64,000 bases of DNA from Neocallimastix lanati (nom. inval.) (lineage: Eukaryota; Neocallimastigomycota; Neocallimastigomycetes; Neocallimastigales; Neocallimastigaceae). Made by a program: the position numbers and the translations under genes. Under the pieces are notes generated by a model. It ran no database searches and was not told the DNA's origin. It was given only the letters and a program-made list of their open reading frames with translations. Location of the stretch: the NCBI GenBank assembly GCA_016946835.1, contig JACVTC010000040.1, positions 968,501 to 1,032,500 of the forward strand, written 5' to 3'. Of the stretch, positions 46,567 to 57,539 are shown one piece after another; the stretch's first letter is position 1; every line of letters starts with the position of its first letter.

Positions 46567-48042
46567 ATGAAATATAATACATTATTAAGTATATTATCAG
46601 TTGTTTCTTTAGTAGTTGCTAAACCAACTAAAAATATTAAAAGTTGTTGGTCAAAGAAATTTAATATTCCTTGTTGTAAATCAACTAATACTGTCGTAAG
46701 ATCAACTTATGATGGTGAATGGGGAATGGAAAATGGTGAATGGTGTGGTCTTGGTTTAAAAAGTACAAGACCAAAGGATGATATTCCTCCTTCTCCTCCT
46801 GCTATCATTGATATTGATTCTATCAATGATCCTGCTGCGGAATGTAATATCACTGATATAACTACTGGTGATTCTTTAGCAAAAGAAGCTCCATTCCGTT
46901 TCGGTGTTGGTTTAAATGGTGGTGCTCTTTCTACTTCTACTACTACTTCTAAAACAATGAGAGAAGTCATTAAATATCAATTTAATTCAATGACTTATAC
47001 TAATATCATGAAACCTGAATATATTTTTGATAAAGAAGGATGTCTCAAAAATGCAGAAAATGGTTCAGAAGAAATGGCTTTAAAATTTGATGATATTGTG
47101 GATGGTTTAGATTTTGCTTTAAAGAATAATATTCATATTAGAGGTCATGTATTAGTTTGGCATAAACAAACTCCAGATTGGTTCTTCAGAAAAGGATTTA
47201 ATTCTGAAAATGAATTTGCCGATGTCGATACGATCTATTATCGTTTAGAAAGTTTCATTAAACAATATCTTGGATTTATTCAATTTAATTATCCAGGAGT
47301 CATTGATGTTTGGGATGTTGTTAATGAAGCAGTTGAAATTAATGATGGCAGCTTTGATAATTCTACAGGATGGTACACTAGAACTATGACAGGAGATGAA
47401 GAAAGTTTATGGTATAAAGTAGTAGGACCAGATTATGTTAAGAAAACATTTGAAATTGCTCGTAAATATGCACTTCCAAATGTCAAGTTAGTATATAATG
47501 ATTATAATACTTTCCAAACTTATCCACATGATAAAACTCAAGCCATCATTGATCTCATAGATATTTTAAGAAAAGATAATTTAATCGACGCCATTGGTAT
47601 GCAATCATATATTGGAGTGAGTTGGCCAAGTGTTGATGAATATATAAGAGCCATTGAACGTTTCACTGAAGCCGGATTAGAAATTCAAATTACCGAATTA
47701 ACCATTACAGCACCAAGTGGCGATGATTGGTTAGAAAAACAAGCTCAACAATATGGAGAATTATTTGAAAGAATCATGGAACAAATTAAAAAGGGAGCTA
47801 ATATTTCTAGTGTAACAGTTTTTGGATTACAAGATGGATATAGATTCTATTCCTCTGATAGTACTAAAACTCGTCTTTTAGATCATGATCTTCAAAAGAA
47901 ACCAAATTACGAAGCTATTATGAAAGTTTTAAAATCAAATAAAAAAGAGAATCAAAAAATTGATGATAAAGAAAAACAAAATTCTAAAAATAAAAATACA
48001 GAATCCGAATCAGAAAGTTCAACTGAAGAAGAAAAAAATTAA
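46567..48042 (+). CDS. GH10 endo-1,4-beta-xylanase with N-terminal fungal dockerin (491 aa, copy 2)
   Basis: Same layout as copy 1: signal peptide 1-18, dockerin 27-60, PPSPPAI linker, GH10 92-456, acid/base Glu254, nucleophile Glu377, and a Lys/Asn then Ser/Glu tail 457-491. It differs from copy 1 at only seven residues and from the minus-strand gene at 37098 mainly at the two ends. At 176, 276-277 and 414 it shares the residues of the 37098 gene rather than those of its tandem neighbour. That is not what a simple tandem duplication predicts. It has no intron, the full catalytic set is present, and nothing suggests loss of function. Confidence 0.97.
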   Translation: MKYNTLLSILSVVSLVVAKPTKNIKSCWSKKFNIPCCKSTNTVVRSTYDGEWGMENGEWCGLGLKSTRPKDDIPPSPPAIIDIDSINDPAAECNITDITTGDSLAKEAPFRFGVGLNGGALSTSTTTSKTMREVIKYQFNSMTYTNIMKPEYIFDKEGCLKNAENGSEEMALKFDDIVDGLDFALKNNIHIRGHVLVWHKQTPDWFFRKGFNSENEFADVDTIYYRLESFIKQYLGFIQFNYPGVIDVWDVVNEAVEINDGSFDNSTGWYTRTMTGDEESLWYKVVGPDYVKKTFEIARKYALPNVKLVYNDYNTFQTYPHDKTQAIIDLIDILRKDNLIDAIGMQSYIGVSWPSVDEYIRAIERFTEAGLEIQITELTITAPSGDDWLEKQAQQYGELFERIMEQIKKGANISSVTVFGLQDGYRFYSSDSTKTRLLDHDLQKKPNYEAIMKVLKSNKKENQKIDDKEKQNSKNKNTESESESSTEEEKN

Positions 48043-49208
48043 TAATGTTAAATAACCCAATTGAAAATTAAATAATTTAAAAAGAAAAATTTTTTTTAAA
48101 AATTTAAATTTATAATTAATTAAAAATATAAAAAATTATTTTAAATTAGAATGTTAGTTTCAAAATCTAGTGTTTTAAATTAAACTTTCTTTTTTTGTAA
48201 TATCTATTATTAATCAAATCAAGAAAATTAATAAATAGAACTTTTATTAAATTGAATAAAATATTCAAAAAATATATTATTTTTAAATTTATAAAAATAA
48301 TTATAAAATAAATTTAAGTTATTAGTTATATAATTTAAAAAAAAAAAAAATAGATAATAATTAAAATTATTAAAAAAAAAAATAGATAATAATTAAAAAA
48401 AAAAAAAAAAAAAAATAGATAATAATTAAAAAAAAAAAAAAAATAAATAATAATTAAAATAATTAAAAAAAAAAATAGATAATATTATATAAATCATAAA
48501 AATAAATAAATAAATAAATAATAAAATTAAAAATAAAATTTCATCTATTAATAATTATTTTACTTAATATTAATAAACTTCACTAAATATTTCAATATCA
48601 TATATCGTATTAAATAAATAATAAATATTAATATTTATTTTAAAGTTTATAATATTTTTTATAAATATATAGTTTATAAATCAAATCATTATAAATTAAA
48701 ATTCGATTATTACATATATTTACATTGTTAAACTTTTAAAAGTCAAAGAAAATACCATCAAATTGTAATATTTAAATACTATATGATAATAACCAATATA
48801 AAATATAAAATTTATCAAAAAGTTTATGTATATTATAAAATAAATTGTATCATTAAATTATTTTATTTTATAAATTTCATAATAAAAAGTAAAGTTTTAA
48901 AGTACCATTAATACTTTATTGCTTTACTTTTTTTTTTTTTTAATGCCTACTAAATAATTAATCCTTTAAAGAAAAAAAAAATTTTTTTAAAAAGAAAAAA
49001 AATATTTATACTAAAATAAGTTATATAAATTTATTATATTGATATTTTTTGAAATTCATTTAATTTTATAATAATTTTTGTTGTAATTTTCAACTTGTAA
49101 TATAAGAATTTAATTAATGTTATATTTGAATGAAATAAAAATAATTATGATTATTAAATTTATTAAAATGTTTTATATTTTTTCAAGAAAAATTAATAAT
49201 TAAAATTA
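48043..49208. repeat. 3' flank (right duplication copy) and AT-rich spacer
   Basis: 48043-48325 copies 43407-43690. Then come several units of TAGATAATAATTAAAA with A-runs (48350-48480) and AT-rich filler. 49025-49208 copies part of the 44.3-44.5 kb repeat. Confidence 0.7.
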
Positions 49209-49589
49209 GGAGTGTGTGGCATTTCGCAAAAGTTTCATTTCGCAAAATAGATAGATAAATAATAAAAAAAAATAAACAAAAAAATAAAAAAATAAAAAAA
49301 AATTATAAAATATAAAATAAAAAATATAAAATATAAAATATAAAATAAAAAAAAATAAAAAATAAAAAAAAAATAAAAATAAAAAAACTATAAAATATAA
49401 AATATAAAATATAAAATATAAAATATAAAATATAAAATATAAAATATAAAATATAAAATATAAAATATAAAATATAAAATATAAAATATAAAATATAAAA
49501 TATTAAAATATAAAATAAAAAAAATAGATACCACCTAAAATCATTCTAACTTTATGCTACTTTTAACTCCCTTTTTTATGATTTCCTCA

Positions 49590-49623
<34 letters not shown>

Positions 49624-50217
49624 GAATTATATATAAATATTTCTTTTATTAAAAAAATTTATTAGTAATTTAAGATTTTTTTAAAATACTGCTCAAGGAC
49701 TTAAAAGGTGTAAAATGATCAATTAATTATTTAAATATTATTTTTTAGTCTTTATAATAATTATCTTTTAATTATTTTTAATTTTAATAGTTATATTTTA
49801 AATTATTATCTTTATACATCTTTTAAATTATTAATACTTATTTTTATATATATATAAAATTATTATTAATTATATATTATAGAACATTTAAAATGTATGA
49901 TAAAATATTTTATTTTTTTAAAGCATTAATTCTAATGAATATTTATTATTATATAATGTATATTTATTACATATATGTATATATATATTTTTCTTTATTT
50001 TAAAAAATTTAATTTTAAATTTATTTATTTATTATAGTTTTATTTGTTTATTTTTATTTATTTAGTTATTTATTTAAATTATATATATTATTTATTTGTT
50101 TTATTATTAATTTATTTATTTATTAACTTTATAAAAAATTTTTACGAAATGAAACTTTATGTAAATTTTCCAGAAATGAAACTTTCCGAAATGAAATTTT
50201 TCGAAATGCACCTCCCC
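49209..50217. mobile_element. About 1-kb non-autonomous DNA element with terminal inverted repeats
   Basis: The left end begins GGAGTGTGTGGCATTTCGC followed by AAAAGTTTCATTTCGCAAAA. The right end, read inward on the other strand, begins GGGGAGGTGCATTTCGAAAA followed by ATTTCATTTCGGAAA, with further TTTCATTT copies behind. Each end thus carries repeated CATTTCG words in mirror orientation, like the subterminal repeats of cut-and-paste transposons. The interior is only AT simple repeats (ATATAAA runs at 49310-49510, TTTATTTATT at 50040-50130). It has no transposase, so it would need one supplied from elsewhere. Target-site duplication is not clear. Confidence 0.6.
49310..49510. repeat. ATATAAA heptanucleotide array
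   Basis: About 20 near-perfect ATATAAA units lie at 49388-49510, with shorter ATAAA-rich runs before them, inside the inverted-repeat element. Confidence 0.9.
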
Positions 50218-50319
50218 ATTCCAACACCATAATATATTATGTATATTTTCCATAAATTTATTAAAATATTACATATTTTTTTAAAAAAAATTAATTTTTA
50301 CAATGGTAAAGTCATAGAA

Positions 50320-50836
50320 TATCTAAAGATTAAAAATAGTTGTTACATTTTTATATTTTAATTTTTATACCATATTTTGGTAAAATTTAAATTTTTTACT
50401 TTATTTTTTTTTTAAAAAAATAGCAAATATGATAAAGTTTACTATAATATAATAAAATAATAATATTTATTAATATTACTATTATTAATCATTATAACAC
50501 AGTATTATTTAATTAATAATAATAACTATATATTTTATATATAATTAATAATAATAATAATATTATTATTATTATTTTTAGTGTTAACTATTAATTAATT
50601 TGTTTTTTTATAAATTTTTTTTTTCTTTTGTATTTTCTTTATAGTATTTAAAATTGAATTCTTTTTTGTTTTTTATAATTGATAAAATTTATTTTTTTTT
50701 TTTTTTTTTAATTTTTTTTATTCATTTAATTAATTTTTTGTTATTGTTATTGCTTTTCTTTATAATTAATAAATAATTATTTTTTTTTTTTAGTTTCTTG
50801 TTGTTTTATATAATTTATAAAAAAATTATTTTAATT
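50320..50836. other. AT-rich spacer and 3' flank of the licheninase
   Basis: AT-rich, with AATAAT runs at 50515-50575. No gene seen. Confidence 0.5.
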
Positions 50837-51544
50837 TTAATTAAGTGGTGCATCATACGAAATCCAATCATAAAAAGCACTAATATTAGTGCTTCCATTG
50901 AAAGGTTCAAGCCAGTCATCTACACCGATACCGTTCCATGCATTCATCATAATTTTACCTGGAGTATTTGGAATATTATCGTAGGCAGTGTAGACTTCTC
51001 TACCATCTACATACCAAGTAATATGATTTCCATCCCAAAAGAAACCATAGGTATGGAAACCTTGAGAAGCATCGAATCCAAGATAATGAATATGTTCATG
51101 ATGTCCGACACCATTGGTGTAATAGTTAAATTGAACTTTGGTGGTATCATAACCAAGGAATTCAATATCAATTTCATCCCATTTAGTACCATCACTTGGA
51201 CCAGTATAAGTGAAGAAAGAGGAAACTACACCAGGATTCTTAATGGGTTTCATATTGACTTGAAACATACCAAAGCCATAATATTTTTTAGTACGATATT
51301 CACCACAAGTATATCCAGACCAATCACTATTAATAGTAATCTTTAATTTTCCATCTTCAAAACTGTTATTATTTGGTGTGAAAGCACAGTTAAACATATC
51401 ACCATTGGACCAATTTGCCATGTCAAATATACTTGAATCATGGTAATTAAAGTCCATACTTTCATGATTACCATTCCAAGCGGGAGCAGCCAAGGTTATC
51501 GACAATCCTAAGGCTAATAATACAATAGATAAGATATTTTTCAT
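50837..51544 (-). CDS. GH16 licheninase (1,3-1,4-beta-glucanase), secreted, no dockerin (235 aa)
   Basis: Cuts mixed-linkage beta-glucan (lichenan, cereal beta-glucan) outside the cell. Residues 1-20 are a signal peptide (LGLSITLAA). The mature part is a single GH16 jelly-roll domain of the bacterial-lichenase type. The active-site segment WDEIDIEF lies at 122-129, with nucleophile Glu124, Asp126 and acid/base Glu128. Cys53 and Cys80 match the conserved disulfide of Bacillus lichenases. [10 protein letters not shown] (138-147), [19 protein letters not shown] and MMNAWNG are other family hallmarks. Length and layout fit single-domain lichenases of gut fungi, which are thought to come from bacteria by transfer. 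No dockerin or carbohydrate-binding module is present, so it is probably a free enzyme. It has no intron. It lies next to the xylanase cluster, converging on the gene at 46567. Confidence 0.97.
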   Translation of the reverse strand: MKNILSIVLLALGLSITLAAPAWNGNHESMDFNYHDSSIFDMANWSNGDMFNCAFTPNNNSFEDGKLKITINSDWSGYTCGEYRTKKYYGFGMFQVNMKPIKNPGVVSSFFTYTGPSDGTKWDEIDIEFLGYDTTKVQFNYYTNGVGHHEHIHYLGFDASQGFHTYGFFWDGNHITWYVDGREVYTAYDNIPNTPGKIMMNAWNGIGVDDWLEPFNGSTNISAFYDWISYDAPLN

Positions 51545-51548
51545 TTTT

Positions 51549-51705
51549 TTTTTTTAATAATAAATTTTATATCAAATAAAATACTTTTTTTTTTTTAATA
51601 ATAAATTTTATATCAAATAAAATACTTTTTTTTTTAATAATAAATTTTATATCAAATAAAATACTTTTTTTTTTTTTTAATAATAAATTTTATATCGAAT
51701 AAAAT

Positions 51706-51710
<5 letters not shown>
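51549..51710. repeat. Four tandem ~40-bp repeats directly upstream of the licheninase
   Basis: TTTTAATAATAAATTTTATA followed by TCAAATAAAATAC and a T-run is present four times, starting four bases before the ATG (on the minus strand). The fourth copy has one C-to-G change. They would lie in the 5' untranslated region or core promoter. Confidence 0.9.
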
Positions 51711-51743
<33 letters not shown>

Positions 51744-51880
51744 GTTAAAAAGATATAATTAATTTTTTATAGTTGTTATATTTATCCATTAATTAATTAT
51801 ACTTGCTAATTAATTAATAATAAAAAATTGTATAATTTTTTATTAATGAAAACAAAAAAAAAAAAAAGTACTTTTTTATC

Positions 51881-51890
51881 TCTATTTATA
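51881..51890 (-). promoter_or_regulatory. TATA-box-like TATAAATAGA upstream of the licheninase
   Basis: A consensus TATAAATA on the minus strand, about 340 bases before the ATG and just outside the repeated block. If it is used, the repeats would be part of the transcript leader. Confidence 0.3.
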
Positions 51891-51894
51891 CCTA

Positions 51895-52666
51895 TATTTT
51901 ATATACAATATTGACACAAAATGTATAATAATCTATTATATAAATTAAACATTTATGATATATAATGAAATTATAACTCTAATTTATAATAAAATATTGA
52001 ACATAAAATTACAATAAAAATTAGCATAATTAAAGTATTGTAAAAGTGTGACTTGTTATAAATTAATATTATAAATTTAATAAAAACGAAAATTATTATC
52101 ATAAAATTATGCATTATTAAATGAAATATTTAAATAATTTATGTTATTTAAATAGATTTTTAAAAAAGTATAAAAATATATTTTTATTATTTTATTAATA
52201 TATTTTTTAAATTAAATAATATATTAATTTTTATAATTATTTAGAAGAAAAAATATTAGCATCGCATGAATATATTTGTTTAAATCATTAAATATTAATT
52301 AAATGTATAAACATTATTTTTTTATCTTTTATTTTTATAAGTATTAAACAAATACAAATAATGAATAAATATAAATTTTAATTAAATAAATTATTTCTGC
52401 CCTTCAATAAAGAATAATATTGAAGTAACTATCACTTTTTCATATTTATTTAATGTTCCATGATAATTAAAAATATAATATAAATTTAATTTATTTTTTG
52501 AGACATAATTAAAAAAAAAAAAAAAAAAAAAAATAATAATAATACTTGATATTAATGAAAATTAATACTATTATGATATTAATAATCTTTTTCATTATAA
52601 TTATGATGTTATTCCATCAACGAAGAAAAAAGAATTTAAATTATAAAATAATAGTATCAATTTTTA

Positions 52667-52712
<46 letters not shown>

Positions 52713-53847
52713 TAATAAAAGTTATTTATTTTATTCATTTATTAAAATTATGTCAATATCAAAAATAATTATTTTATTTAATATATTTAAGGAAAATAAA
52801 ATTAATTAAAATAACATATTCTTTAAATAGATTCGAATAAATCAAAATAACAAATTATTTAAATAGTAGTTCGAATTTTGAACTTAATAAATATTAATAT
52901 TTAAAATAATTTATTAAACATTAGTTTATTTAAATTATTATTATATTTTTATTTTAAATATTCAATGTTCTAAAATTATTTTAAATTATTTATTATAAAT
53001 TAAAATATATTTTACGAATATTTAAAAATTATTTGTTTTAATTAATTTATAGTATTAATGTTTTATATATCGATAATTCAGATATATTTTTTATTTTAAT
53101 AAATTGTATTATTGAAGAAAAGAAAAAAAAAATAAATATAAGTTCCTTAATAGTAATATAAAAGTAAAAGACAATTATAATATAGTATTAATATATGTTT
53201 ATAAGGAATTCGATTAAAACCTCAAATCAATAATTCATATTCTATATTATAAAATAATTAATTTAAATTTATAAATTAACCGAGTTATTTAAATTATTCT
53301 CAATTAACCAAAACTTATAAATTATCACATATATTAATAGTAATAGTTCATTATTATATGCATATTTATATATATAATAATAGGTTTAAATTGTTGAATA
53401 TCACATTTTATTTAATTTATTAAATATATATTAAATGTTTGATTTTAAAAATCATATATATACAAACTTTTGTTAGTATTTTACTTTTAATAAAAGCAGA
53501 CTTAATAATTTGTATTTAATTGTTATGAATGATATATAATACAAAATTAATAAAATATATAAATTAATAATTATCAATATTTTAATTTATTATCATTAAT
53601 TAAAAAAAAAAAAATAGAATTGAAATTAGACATATAAATGGAATACTTATTTCGCTATAATTTAATTATAATTTTATATGGAAAGTAATAAATATAAAAT
53701 ATAAAGAATACTATTTAAATTCTTTTTGCATATTACAACGATAAATAATTCAAAGTAAATAATATATAATTGGTTTTAAAAGTATAAAGAAATACAATTA
53801 TTCATAAATTATTAATTTTTTTAAAATTAATATTTTGGGAAATATCG

Positions 53848-53875
<28 letters not shown>
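51895..53875. other. AT-rich spacer
   Basis: Unique AT-rich DNA with homopolymers. A hydrophobic frame at 52546-52809 contains a long T-run (poly-Phe) and is not credible as a gene. Nothing else is seen. Confidence 0.5.
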
Positions 53876-53878
<3 letters not shown>

Positions 53879-53881
53879 ACT

Positions 53882-54388
53882 ATGAATGTATATTATATCA
53901 CCGAGTATAAATATTTAGATGTAACATGCCCAGAAATTAAATTTGACAAAAATAGCTACATTGAAGAGATAAAAAATTTAAGCCCTATCGTTAGTAGAGG
54001 TTGTATGTCCACTCTGGAGGATGTATCAAGCAGACTTGAAGAATCAAATTCTGAAATTAAAAATTTATATCCAATTGTTCACGGTTTAGTGAGCTTAAGT
54101 AATGTTCTTTCTCTAGAAAAGTCAAGAGAAATGATGACTATTTCCTTTAATATCTTAACGAGAGCTGCATTAACAGGAAATGTGGATGCGATGTATGGTT
54201 TAACCACAACTTCCTTTACTCCGACAAAGGAAGAGATGGCTAAGATACTTATCATTAAGGGTATCGACCATTTGGATTTGGATTTCGAGCAAGTAAAGGA
54301 GGTGTTGTCACAGAAATTAGAAGAAGACGAAAGTGAAGAGGCTTTTGTTGAAGTTTTAGAAGAAATGAAACACAAATCTATAGTTTAA
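53882..54388 (+). CDS. Unknown acidic protein, possibly Sel1-like or part of a larger gene (168 aa)
   Basis: A 168-codon frame with codon variety far above the local background (ATCGACCATTTGGATTTGG and similar), so very likely real coding sequence. The product is acidic and mainly helical, with no signal peptide or membrane segment. Residues around 95-105 read RAALTGNVDAMYGLTT. This weakly resembles the A..GN..AMY.LG pattern of Sel1-type helical repeats, but only once. The C-terminus is Glu-rich (EEDESEEAFVEVLEEMKH). The frame starts right after a T-run of more than 25 bases, so an upstream exon or a longer original protein is possible. I do not recognise the family. Confidence 0.6.
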   Translation: MNVYYITEYKYLDVTCPEIKFDKNSYIEEIKNLSPIVSRGCMSTLEDVSSRLEESNSEIKNLYPIVHGLVSLSNVLSLEKSREMMTISFNILTRAALTGNVDAMYGLTTTSFTPTKEEMAKILIIKGIDHLDLDFEQVKEVLSQKLEEDESEEAFVEVLEEMKHKSIV

Positions 54389-54399
54389 CCTAAAGTTTA

Positions 54400-55010
54400 G
54401 TCATTATTTAGTTTTTAAAATATAATTTTATACTTTTTACTATTAAAAAAAATATATATATATACATAAATATTTTATAAAAAATATAATCTTTTATTGA
54501 ATTATTTTTATCATTAAATAATTGTGTTGTCTATAATATTATTTTATTTTTCTCACGAACATTAGCAAATACTTGTAAGAAGTTGAAATAAATTATTATA
54601 AGTTAATTCTATTTTTTACTAACTAATAGTTATTTCATAATTATTATTTTAAAAAATAAAATTTTTTTTCATTCAAAATAAATTGTATTAATCAATTTAT
54701 TGATGTATTGATTATTTTATAAAAAAAAAAAAGAATTTAATGTAAGTTCTATATTATTTTATATATTTTTTTTCGTTCTTTATCTTCTTAATTCTTTAAG
54801 CTATCCAAATCGGTTGTTAAAGTTTTTTTTTTTTTTTTTTTTTTTTCAGATTAATTTTAATTTGTTTTATTTAATAACACGTTAATTGATAAATAGTGAT
54901 TATTGATCAAAAATCTTTCCTTTTTTTTTTTTTTTTTTTTTTTTCTTCAAATCTTTTTCTGGAAAGAATTATCGTTAATATTAGAAAAATATTTATTTGA
55001 AAATAAAATT
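54400..55010. other. AT-rich spacer
   Basis: Homopolymers and AT filler; the last part may include decayed 5' sequence of the ankyrin relic that follows. Confidence 0.45.
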
Positions 55011-55014
55011 ATTT

Positions 55015-55400
55015 TAATGATTCATTCATTGAGGCATATCTAAATGGAAATGAAAATATATCAAGATATTTGATTGAACATGCAGCAGATATAAAAAAAT
55101 AAAATAGATATGGCCAAATTCCATTATTTGAAGCTTATGAAGATGGAAATGAACGTATATTAAAAAAATTTAATAGAATTCGGAATATATTTAAATAAAA
55201 GAATCTGTTACGGTGAAACACCATTATTTTATACAAGTCGAAATGGAAATGAAAGTATAGTAAAATATTTAATAAAACATGATGAAGATATAAATAAAAA
55301 AAATAATAATAATCAAATATCATTATATTAAGTAATAATAAATAATAAAAATATAGTGGACTATTTAATTGAATATAATATACTTATAAATCTTTTCATT
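55015..55400 (+). pseudogene. Ankyrin-repeat gene relic (plus strand)
   Basis: At least four ankyrin units can be recognised in shifting frames. The best is at 55206-55331: YGETPLFYTSRNGNESIVKY followed by LIKHDEDINKKN. Before it come units ending in IEHAADIKK and similar, and after it NKNIVDYLIEYN. Stops and frame changes separate the units, so it is a pseudogene. Repeated ATGGAAATGAAxxTATA words at 55045, 55143 and 55241 show the ~98-base spacing of the 33-residue repeat. Confidence 0.7.
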
Positions 55401-55409
<9 letters not shown>

Positions 55410-55440
<31 letters not shown>

Positions 55441-55770
55441 TTAAAATTAAATTAAATTAAATAAAATAAAATAAAATAAAATAAATAGTGAAGTAGTATA
55501 AAAGATTCTATAATAGTAAAGATATATAAGTTCTCTTTAGTAATGAAATGTAATTGTATTATTTAAAATATTAATAATACATTAGTCTTTAGGAAATAAA
55601 CTTTCAAACTAATTACAATATTTCAAAACTTTCGATGATAGGCACTTTAGGACCTTTACTAATTTAACTTCTAAATTTAGGAAAAAAAAATTTTTTTTAT
55701 CTATATTACATAAATACTATATATAATATCAAAATATAATTTTTCTTCATTTATTGTTAAAGTTTTTAAT

Positions 55771-55812
<42 letters not shown>

Positions 55813-56247
55813 ATATTAAAAAATATTAATTTTTATTTATTATTCATTATTATTAGTATTATTATTTTATATCTTTTAATTATATTTATCAATAGAGGTT
55901 TATTTTATTTACTCTTTTCCTTTCAAATTTATTACTTCTTTTCATGTATTTATTAAACTACTGTTATTTGCTGGTTCATTCTCTTTAATTATAATTATAT
56001 GTTATTTTTTTTTTTTTTTTAGAATTATTTATTTACTCATTTAATTAATAATTAAATAATTAATAATATTAGATAATAATAAATAACATTAAATAAATAA
56101 CAAATGAATAAATAATTAATAATATATATATTGATGTTTTGGTAATTATATAAATTAAAATAGAAATTTTAATGAAAATTTTACAATTAATTATAATTTA
56201 AAAAAAAAAAAAAAAAAAAAATATAATAATTAATTAAAAATGAATTA

Positions 56248-56287
<40 letters not shown>

Positions 56288-57200
56288 AAAATTTTTTTCA
56301 CGTGCTACACTAAATCAAATGATAAAACTATGCTGATAAAACATAATTTAATAATTTATAATGGTTAAGGTATATTAATTATACTAATTAGATATAAATA
56401 TATATATAAAAAATGTTACTATTTTAAGTCACACTTAATTAAATTTTATAATAGATTAAGTATTAATCATCAGATGAACGAATTTAAAAAAAAAAATAAT
56501 TAAATTTTAATATATTCAACTTTTTTTTTTTTTTATAATTAAAAAATTTTAATAATAAAAGTATATATATAACATTTAATTTCAAGACCAATAAAATAAA
56601 CATAAAAAATATATATATATATTATATATAAATAGATTAAATAATTTTAATCAATTATCTTTATTAATAAAAATTACATGTTATTAATTAAAAGAAAATT
56701 TATTAAAAGATATAATAAAAAAAAAAAAATTGATATAATTAATTCGATAAATATTATTATTTCAAATATTACTATTAATAAAATATAATATTAATATTTT
56801 TAATACAATTAACATTAGTATGTAATTAACTGCTTTATAAAAAAAATAATTCTTAGAGTAGTTTTTATAAAAAAAAAAACTTTATAAAAATTTTAAAATC
56901 AATATTTTTATAAATAAAGAAATTGAATTATCATTTTATTTGTAGATAATTCATTAATTATTTGAAATAAATTCAAATTAGTTTAAAAATAGATACTAAG
57001 AATATTCATTCTTTTTTCTCCATATTTTTTTTTTCTATATTTTAATAAGTAAAATTATATTTAAATTATAAATAATTAATTTTAAATTGTTATGTTATTA
57101 TCATACAATTAGATTTGTATTTGGATATTTTTTTTTCATATAAAAACACTTTTTTTTCATAATTTTTTTTATTCATTTAAAAAAGAATTTAAAAGAATAA
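55410..57200. other. AT-rich spacer
   Basis: Long homopolymers (A-run at 55403-55438, T-run at 55770-55806, A-run at 56253-56285). A less AT-rich patch at 55590-55680 has no frame. No gene seen. Confidence 0.5.
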
Positions 57201-57273
57201 TATTAATTTTTTTTTTGAAAAAATATATAGATACCCCAATTAATAAAGAAAAAAGAAAAGTATACCTATCAAA

Positions 57274-57534
57274 ATGAAATTCAACGCTGTTCTTGGTATG
57301 GTTTTAGTTTTAGGTTCCTTCGTTTCTGGAGAAACCATTATTGCTCACAGATCTTTTGGATCTTATGTTCATAATGCCAAATGTCCACAATTTCATTTCA
57401 ACGATACCAACGTTTTTCATATTAATCCAGAATTAGCATCCGTTCAAGTATTTATGGGAAAAGAAAAGCAAACTTTAATCCCATACTTTGATGCTGATGC
57501 TATGATCAAGAAATCTTTATACAATGAAAAATAG
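57274..57534 (+). CDS. Small secreted protein of unknown function (86 aa)
   Basis: The frame starts at ATG in CTATCAAAATGAAATTC, the same AAAATGAAA context as the xylanases. Residues 1-19 form a clear signal peptide (NAVLGMVLVLGSFVSG). The mature part of about 67 residues begins ETIIAHRSFGSYVHN and has one Cys (37), one N-glycosylation site (Asn43 in NDT) and several His. It ends with DADAMIKKSLYNEK. Codons are markedly less AT-rich than the surroundings (GGTTCC, TTCGTT, GCTCAC, AACGATACC), as in highly expressed genes of these fungi. A TATATAG word lies about 45 bases before the ATG. No family is recognised; it could be a secreted accessory or cell-surface peptide. Confidence 0.75.
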   Translation: MKFNAVLGMVLVLGSFVSGETIIAHRSFGSYVHNAKCPQFHFNDTNVFHINPELASVQVFMGKEKQTLIPYFDADAMIKKSLYNEK

Positions 57535-57539
57535 ATATA

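Noticed and set aside
49310-49510. Possible CRISPR-like regular array
   Set aside because: It is a simple ATATAAA tandem repeat with no spacers, and the organism is a eukaryote.
50798-51346. 182-codon frame opposite the licheninase
   Set aside because: Antisense to a complete GH16 gene with all catalytic residues; its own peptide has no recognisable feature.
52546-52809. Hydrophobic 87-codon frame
   Set aside because: It includes a T-run giving poly-Phe and shows no codon variety; no signal for a gene.
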